DNA of 54,581 bases. It comes from Scybalousia_A sp964639765. GTDB taxonomy: Bacteria; Bacteroidota; Bacteroidia; Bacteroidales; P3. A program made the position numbers and the translations under genes. The DNA lies in contig CAZXEN010000012.1 in assembly GCA_964639765.1 (NCBI GenBank), positions 1 through 54,581 on the forward strand. Reading direction: 5' to 3'. Below, one piece after another: positions 51,177 through 54,581 of the stretch. Each line of letters starts with the position of its first letter. Within the stretch, counting starts at the first letter, position 1. The notes beneath the pieces were generated by a model that did no database searches, was not told the DNA's origin, and was given only the letters and a program-made list of their open reading frames with translations.

Positions 51177-52517
51177 ATGAAAAGGACAAATTTAATTCTA
51201 AGTCTTATTGTTGTAATAAGCACCATGAGTCTGTATTCCTGTGTTACAACTTCCACGGCAACCAACTACAATGAAACTGCAATGTATTCTTATTCCTATT
51301 CAAAAAAGCAGGCAAAAAACACCATAGCACAAACTTCATACGTAATAAATCAAGCATACGAAATATCCACCTACTATTCCTATTGGGCAGACAATCGATT
51401 GTCAAGGGCGATGTATTACAACGACTATGCAAGAAACCTGTATCTAAGACACAAATACCGCTCTGCTATCAACTATTCCTTGCTTGCAAGAGACTATGCT
51501 TTAGACGTCATAGACGGTTGTGATGACTATTGGGAAACATTCTACTACACTTATTTCGGCTGGAGCAACAGATATGGCTACAACTACAACTTCGCATACA
51601 GAAATGGCTACAGAGACGGATATTATGACGGCTACTATGCAGCATATTGTGCAAGACATCACCACGATTACAGAAAAGACCCTCACCACAATCTTCACAG
51701 CGACTGGTATACCAATGAAAGATACGACAGAGTAGTAACAAATGCTTCCAATCAATCAATGAGAAATCAGTCACATTCAGCAGGCAACAACAATAACTCA
51801 AATCGTGGCACAGGTTTCAGGAACATCAATCGCGGCGAATACTACACCAACGAAGAAAACTCTATGAGTGGCAACATTCCAGACGAAAAAGAAATGGAAA
51901 CAGGCTTCAAAAGAGATAATCCTACCGTAACCCTGAGTGACGAAAACCTAAGAAAAGACGATAATGTAATAAAAAGAAACAGGGAAAGCAGCGAGTCTTT
52001 TTCCACAAACTCACGCAACACGACCATTATCAACAACACCCGTTTGGAAAAACCTGCAAGGGTAACCGTTACAGAGAAACCTGCCAAGGAGAAAGAAGCC
52101 GTTACTCCTACAAGAAGAGACAACGCTGTTGAAAAAGAGAACACTACCTCTATAATACGTAACAACAAAGAAACTTCGCCTGTTATCAAGGACAACGGCA
52201 AAGAGAATTTACACAACACTACTCCTGTAGAGGTAGGCGACAAAGAAAAGGATGTCAAAACTCTGAACAACAGAAACAACAACAGCAAGGAGTCCAGTCT
52301 GGAAAGAAAGACCAACGACAAAAACAACACCATCAACAGCACCAACAAAAGAAATACGACCATAAAGAACACCAACAAACGCAACACAGACAACAAAACA
52401 AGCACAAACACCAGAACAAGAAACACCAGCAACAAATCTACAAACACAAACACCAGGAACTCAAACAACAACAGCAAGACAACCGACAAAAGCACCAACA
52501 CAAGAGGCAGAAGATAG
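51177..52517 (+). CDS. Lipoprotein with Tyr-rich helical part and Asn/Thr/Lys-rich basic tail
   Basis: 446 aa, family not recognised. The lipoprotein signal has C22 (SLYSC). Residues about 30-120 are helical with TPR-like Ala/Leu/Tyr spacing, including a helix pair with KYRSAINYSLLARDYALDVI. Next comes an aromatic segment (GYRDGYYDGYYAAYCARHHH). From about 200 the sequence is low complexity: Asn, Thr, Ser, Lys and Arg, with repeats such as NTRNTS and NKRNTT, and a final RGRR. The tail is predicted disordered and positively charged, fitting binding to nucleic acid, LPS or anionic polysaccharide, but this is only inferred. It stands alone between gyrB and ruvB. No clear -7 box was found upstream. 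Confidence 0.68.
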   Translation: MKRTNLILSLIVVISTMSLYSCVTTSTATNYNETAMYSYSYSKKQAKNTIAQTSYVINQAYEISTYYSYWADNRLSRAMYYNDYARNLYLRHKYRSAINYSLLARDYALDVIDGCDDYWETFYYTYFGWSNRYGYNYNFAYRNGYRDGYYDGYYAAYCARHHHDYRKDPHHNLHSDWYTNERYDRVVTNASNQSMRNQSHSAGNNNNSNRGTGFRNINRGEYYTNEENSMSGNIPDEKEMETGFKRDNPTVTLSDENLRKDDNVIKRNRESSESFSTNSRNTTIINNTRLEKPARVTVTEKPAKEKEAVTPTRRDNAVEKENTTSIIRNNKETSPVIKDNGKENLHNTTPVEVGDKEKDVKTLNNRNNNSKESSLERKTNDKNNTINSTNKRNTTIKNTNKRNTDNKTSTNTRTRNTSNKSTNTNTRNSNNNSKTTDKSTNTRGRR

Positions 52518-52551
52518 TTTTTAGGCGAATACAGTTTTTTAGTGTTTTTTC

Positions 52552-52590
52552 AGAGCAATCCGGTTTTCAGAATCAGGTTGCTCTCTTTTG
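52552..52590 (+). terminator. Possible terminator after the Asn-rich lipoprotein
   Basis: AGAGCAA (52552-52558) pairs with TTGCTCT (52578-52584); a broken T-run (CTTTTG) follows. The T-run is short, so the call is moderate. Confidence 0.5.
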
Positions 52591-52650
52591 TTTTCGGATA
52601 ATAATTTCAAAAGTCTTGGTAATAAGTTTCCTGCATATCCAAAAAAGTAT

Positions 52651-52658
52651 TATATTTG
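52651..52658 (+). promoter_or_regulatory. -7 box for ruvB
   Basis: TATATTTG, 28 bp upstream of the ATG at 52687. It lies after an in-frame start at 52588, which is therefore rejected. Confidence 0.65.
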
Positions 52659-52686
52659 CAAACTCAAACGAACAATAATCAAAACA

Positions 52687-53727
52687 ATGGCTATGAATCC
52701 TAATTTAGACCCGGACAACAGCAGGCTTTCCAATCAAGAGAAAGATTACGAGAAAGCTCTCAGACCATTGGGGTTCAGTGATTTCACAGGTCAGGAACGC
52801 ATAAAGGAGAACCTTGGCATCTTTGTTCAAGCAGCCAAGGAAAGAGGAGAAGCCTTGGATCATGTCCTTCTGCATGGACCTCCAGGACTCGGCAAGACTA
52901 CATTGTCCTATATTATCGCCAATGAGCTGGGAGTAAATGTAAAGATGACTTCAGGACCTGTTCTTGACAAACCCGGGGAATTAGCTGGAATACTTACAAA
53001 TCTGGAAAAAAACGACGTCTTGTTTATAGACGAGATACACAGGCTGTCTCCTATTGTGGAAGAGTATCTTTATTCCGCAATGGAAGACTACAAAATAGAC
53101 ATACTTATTGAAAGCGGGCCCAATGCAAAAAGTGTCGAGATAGCCCTTAATCCTTTTACTCTTATAGGTGCAACAACACGGAGCGGACTGCTTACTGCTC
53201 CTCTGCGGTCAAGGTTTGGTATTACCTGCAGGCTTACATATTACAACCACGAGACTCTTTGTGCCATAGTCAAACGTTCCTGCAGGATACTGGATACTCC
53301 TATTACAGAGCAGGCTGCTTTGGAAATAGCCTCACGTTCAAGAGGCACTCCACGTATTGCCAACCTGCTTCTTAGAAGAGTAAGAGATTTTGCTCAGATA
53401 AAGGGCGATGGCAATATTACTATGGACATTGCAAAGATGGCTTTGGAAGCCTTGAATGTTGATAAAAACGGTTTGGACGAAATGGACAACAGGATTCTTT
53501 CTGCCATCATAGACAAATTCAAAGGAGGTCCCGTAGGGCTTACCACCATTGCCACTGCTGTGGGCGAAGATGCCGGCACTGTGGAAGAGGTATATGAGCC
53601 GTTTCTTATACAGGAAGGTTTCCTTATGCGTACTTCCAGAGGCAGGGAGGCAACCCTTAGAGCCTATCAACATCTGGGAAAAGATATTGCCGCAAAGAAA
53701 AACAACCAAAGCACTCTTTTTGAATAA
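52687..53727 (+). CDS. ruvB: Holliday junction branch-migration ATPase RuvB
   Basis: 346-aa AAA+ motor that drives branch migration with RuvA during recombination. Walker A is GPPGLGKT (64-71), Walker B is DEIHRLSP, sensor 1 and the arginine-finger region are ATTRSGLLTAPLRSRFG, and a C-terminal winged helix ends in AYQHLGKDIA. The start at 52687 gives the usual family length and sits behind the -7 box at 52651. ruvA and ruvC are not in the window. Array H and a REP-like element follow the stop. Confidence 0.97.
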   Translation: MAMNPNLDPDNSRLSNQEKDYEKALRPLGFSDFTGQERIKENLGIFVQAAKERGEALDHVLLHGPPGLGKTTLSYIIANELGVNVKMTSGPVLDKPGELAGILTNLEKNDVLFIDEIHRLSPIVEEYLYSAMEDYKIDILIESGPNAKSVEIALNPFTLIGATTRSGLLTAPLRSRFGITCRLTYYNHETLCAIVKRSCRILDTPITEQAALEIASRSRGTPRIANLLLRRVRDFAQIKGDGNITMDIAKMALEALNVDKNGLDEMDNRILSAIIDKFKGGPVGLTTIATAVGEDAGTVEEVYEPFLIQEGFLMRTSRGREATLRAYQHLGKDIAAKKNNQSTLFE

Positions 53728-53770
53728 CAGAAAAAACATTATACATACCAACAACAAAAGGATTGTCCCC

Positions 53771-53895
53771 AAAAGACAGTCTTTTTTCCCGTTCTTACAA
53801 AATCAGAAGGCTATCAAAAAAGAGTTGGTTTTCATCTTCAAAAACCAACTCTTTTGGGTATAAAGATCAAGTCTTTTTCCCTAAAATCCAACTCT
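53771..53895. repeat. 21-22 bp periodic self-complementary array (array H)
   Basis: Cores at 53776 (ACAGT), 53803 (TCAGA), 53824 (GTTGG), 53845 (CCAAC), 53867 (TCAAG) and 53888 (CCAAC); steps 27, 21, 21, 22 and 21 bp. AAAAGAGTTGGTTTT (53818-53832) and AAAACCAACTCTTTT (53841-53855) form a perfect 15-bp stem with an 8-nt loop. The linker GGGTATAAAG is shared with arrays B and D. It lies between ruvB and the last gene, which converge. Confidence 0.9.
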
Positions 53896-53937
53896 TTTTT
53901 AATAATAATGATGATGACAAGAAAATATTCCCTATAA

Positions 53938-53993
53938 AGTCTCGGAGAGACGGCATCCTATTAACCCCATACTAACGTATGGGGTTAAGCAGA
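53938..53993. repeat. REP-like double palindrome
   Basis: Two hairpins in tandem: GTCTC-GGA-GAGAC (53939-53951), then TTAACCCCATAC (53961-53972) with GTATGGGGTTAA (53977-53988), a perfect 12-bp stem with loop TAAC. Between them is GGCATC. I recall similar GGGACGGCATC plus ACCCC...GGGGT intergenic elements in other Bacteroidota, linked with IS200-like/RAYT transposases. A single copy, ending 3 bp before the stop of the last gene, so it could also terminate it. Confidence 0.65.
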
Positions 53994-53996
53994 CTA

Positions 53997-54581
53997 TTAT
54001 TCTTTTATTAGTTTTTGTTGTTTGTATCCTGATTTTACATAGTAGGTGCCTTTTGGTAGGTCAGAGATATTTATTGTTGTCTCTCCTTTTGGATTTCTGA
54101 TTTGTTTTACTATCTGTCCAAGGTTGTTGTAGATAAATATATCTTCACTTGCTGTAAGGGTTATATTTTCCTTTGCAGGATTTGGATAAAGACTGACAGT
54201 GTTTTTCTCTGCTGCATCATCCAAGTGAGAATCACTACAATCTTCTTCTATATTTGCAAATAAACTCCAACCATCTGCAGCTTGGTAGGCTGATTGTTTC
54301 CCACAAGGAACGGTTAGAATTATAGTGTTTCTATCCGTTGAACCAAATACACCACTACCCAAAACAGGAGGCTCTAAAGATCTACAGTAGATAGAATCCA
54401 AAGAAGAACATTTATAAAAAACTCTGTCTCCTATTGTATCAACGCTTGTGCCTATTTGAAGGATACTAAGGTTTGTATAATTACTGAAAGCAGAACTACC
54501 AATACTTGTAACACTATAAGTAGTGGCATTGTAGGTTACTGTTGATGGAATGGTAACACTACCGGAATAAGAATTTAAATT
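53997..54581 (-). CDS. BspA-like leucine-rich surface protein with T9SS sorting domain (partial)
   Basis: The 3' 194 codons of a gene whose start lies beyond the right edge. In-frame coding continues to base 54581. BspA/TpLRR-type leucine-rich repeats are visible (SVTSIGSSAFSNYTNLS, then DTIGDRVFYKCSSLDSI), followed by a repeat-cap region (GVFGSTDRNTIILTVPCGK). The C-terminal 65 residues form a T9SS type A sorting domain (SLYPNPAKENITL and LPKGTYYVKSGYKQQKLIKE). Such proteins are secreted by T9SS and attached to the outer surface, often as adhesins. A TTG near 54401 is not the true start because the repeats continue upstream of it. Confidence 0.85.
   Translation of the reverse strand, partial: NLNSYSGSVTIPSTVTYNATTYSVTSIGSSAFSNYTNLSILQIGTSVDTIGDRVFYKCSSLDSIYCRSLEPPVLGSGVFGSTDRNTIILTVPCGKQSAYQAADGWSLFANIEEDCSDSHLDDAAEKNTVSLYPNPAKENITLTASEDIFIYNNLGQIVKQIRNPKGETTINISDLPKGTYYVKSGYKQQKLIKE

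Noticed and set aside
52588..52686. Longer N-terminus for RuvB
   Set aside because: It includes the -7 box at 52651 and adds 33 residues absent from the family.
53997..54401. Short gene beginning at TTG 54401
   Set aside because: Leucine-rich-repeat coding continues in frame upstream to the window edge, so it is the 3' end of a longer gene.

Overview
The window reads as a chromosomal core region of a low-GC member of Bacteroidales (Bacteroidota). Evidence: Bacteroidota-type promoters (-7 TAnnTTTG, -33 TTTG, about 19 bp apart) before many genes; almost no Shine-Dalgarno sequences; a tRNA gene without an encoded CCA; a type IX secretion (T9SS) C-terminal sorting domain and a PorE-like OmpA protein; surface-lipoprotein export signals; and family-restricted genes (DUF3276, DUF5683, single-domain mannose-1-phosphate guanylyltransferase, GH57/GlgA/debranching cluster). 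I see no phage, transposase, CRISPR or resistance island. The genes are intact except the last one, which is cut by the window edge.

Layout. 0.2-4.5 kb (+): rhomboid protease, Usp-like protein, PNGase F-like secreted protein, purC. 4.7-12.6 kb (-): agmatine-to-putrescine pair aguA/aguB with a surface lipoprotein, then M23/LysM peptidase, rpoN, asnS, and a GDP-mannose pathway enzyme. 12.7-19.3 kb: uvrA divergent from a CDF metal exporter, which leads into a PorE-like protein and phoH. 19.4-19.7 kb: a CAU tRNA gene with its own promoter and a repeat-bearing leader. 19.8-24.9 kb (+): a four-gene export cassette (TolC, HlyD, two ABC-2 permeases) with no ATPase. 25.2-30.8 kb (-): trans-sulfuration PLP enzyme, fabG, glycosyltransferase, DUF5683, parB, parA, DUF3276. 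30.9-41.1 kb: M50-like membrane protease, YggS, a lipoprotein/EEP nuclease/nth operon, a 41-aa lipoprotein, and a priA/META/RlmI-like/GT2-fusion operon. 41.2-44.0 kb (+): DjlA-like and VWA membrane proteins. 44.2-48.7 kb (-): glycogen/alpha-glucan cluster. 49.1-53.7 kb (+): gyrB, a Tyr/Asn-rich lipoprotein, ruvB. The end holds a partial BspA-like T9SS cargo protein.

The most unusual feature is non-coding. At least seven intergenic regions carry AT-rich arrays with a strict 21-22 bp period. Each unit is an A-rich arm, a variable 5-bp core (GTTGG, CTTGG, CCAAC, CCAAG, TCAAC, CTTCG and similar) and a T-tract. Neighbouring units are often reverse complements, giving perfect 14-15 bp hairpins, and the core differs between loci while pairing is kept. 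Four of the five convergent gene junctions carry such an array, and two more lie behind operon ends. This suggests a dispersed minisatellite that acts as a bidirectional terminator and/or phased A-tract curved DNA. A GC-richer 21-bp triplicate sits in the tRNA leader, and a REP-like double palindrome lies next to the last array.
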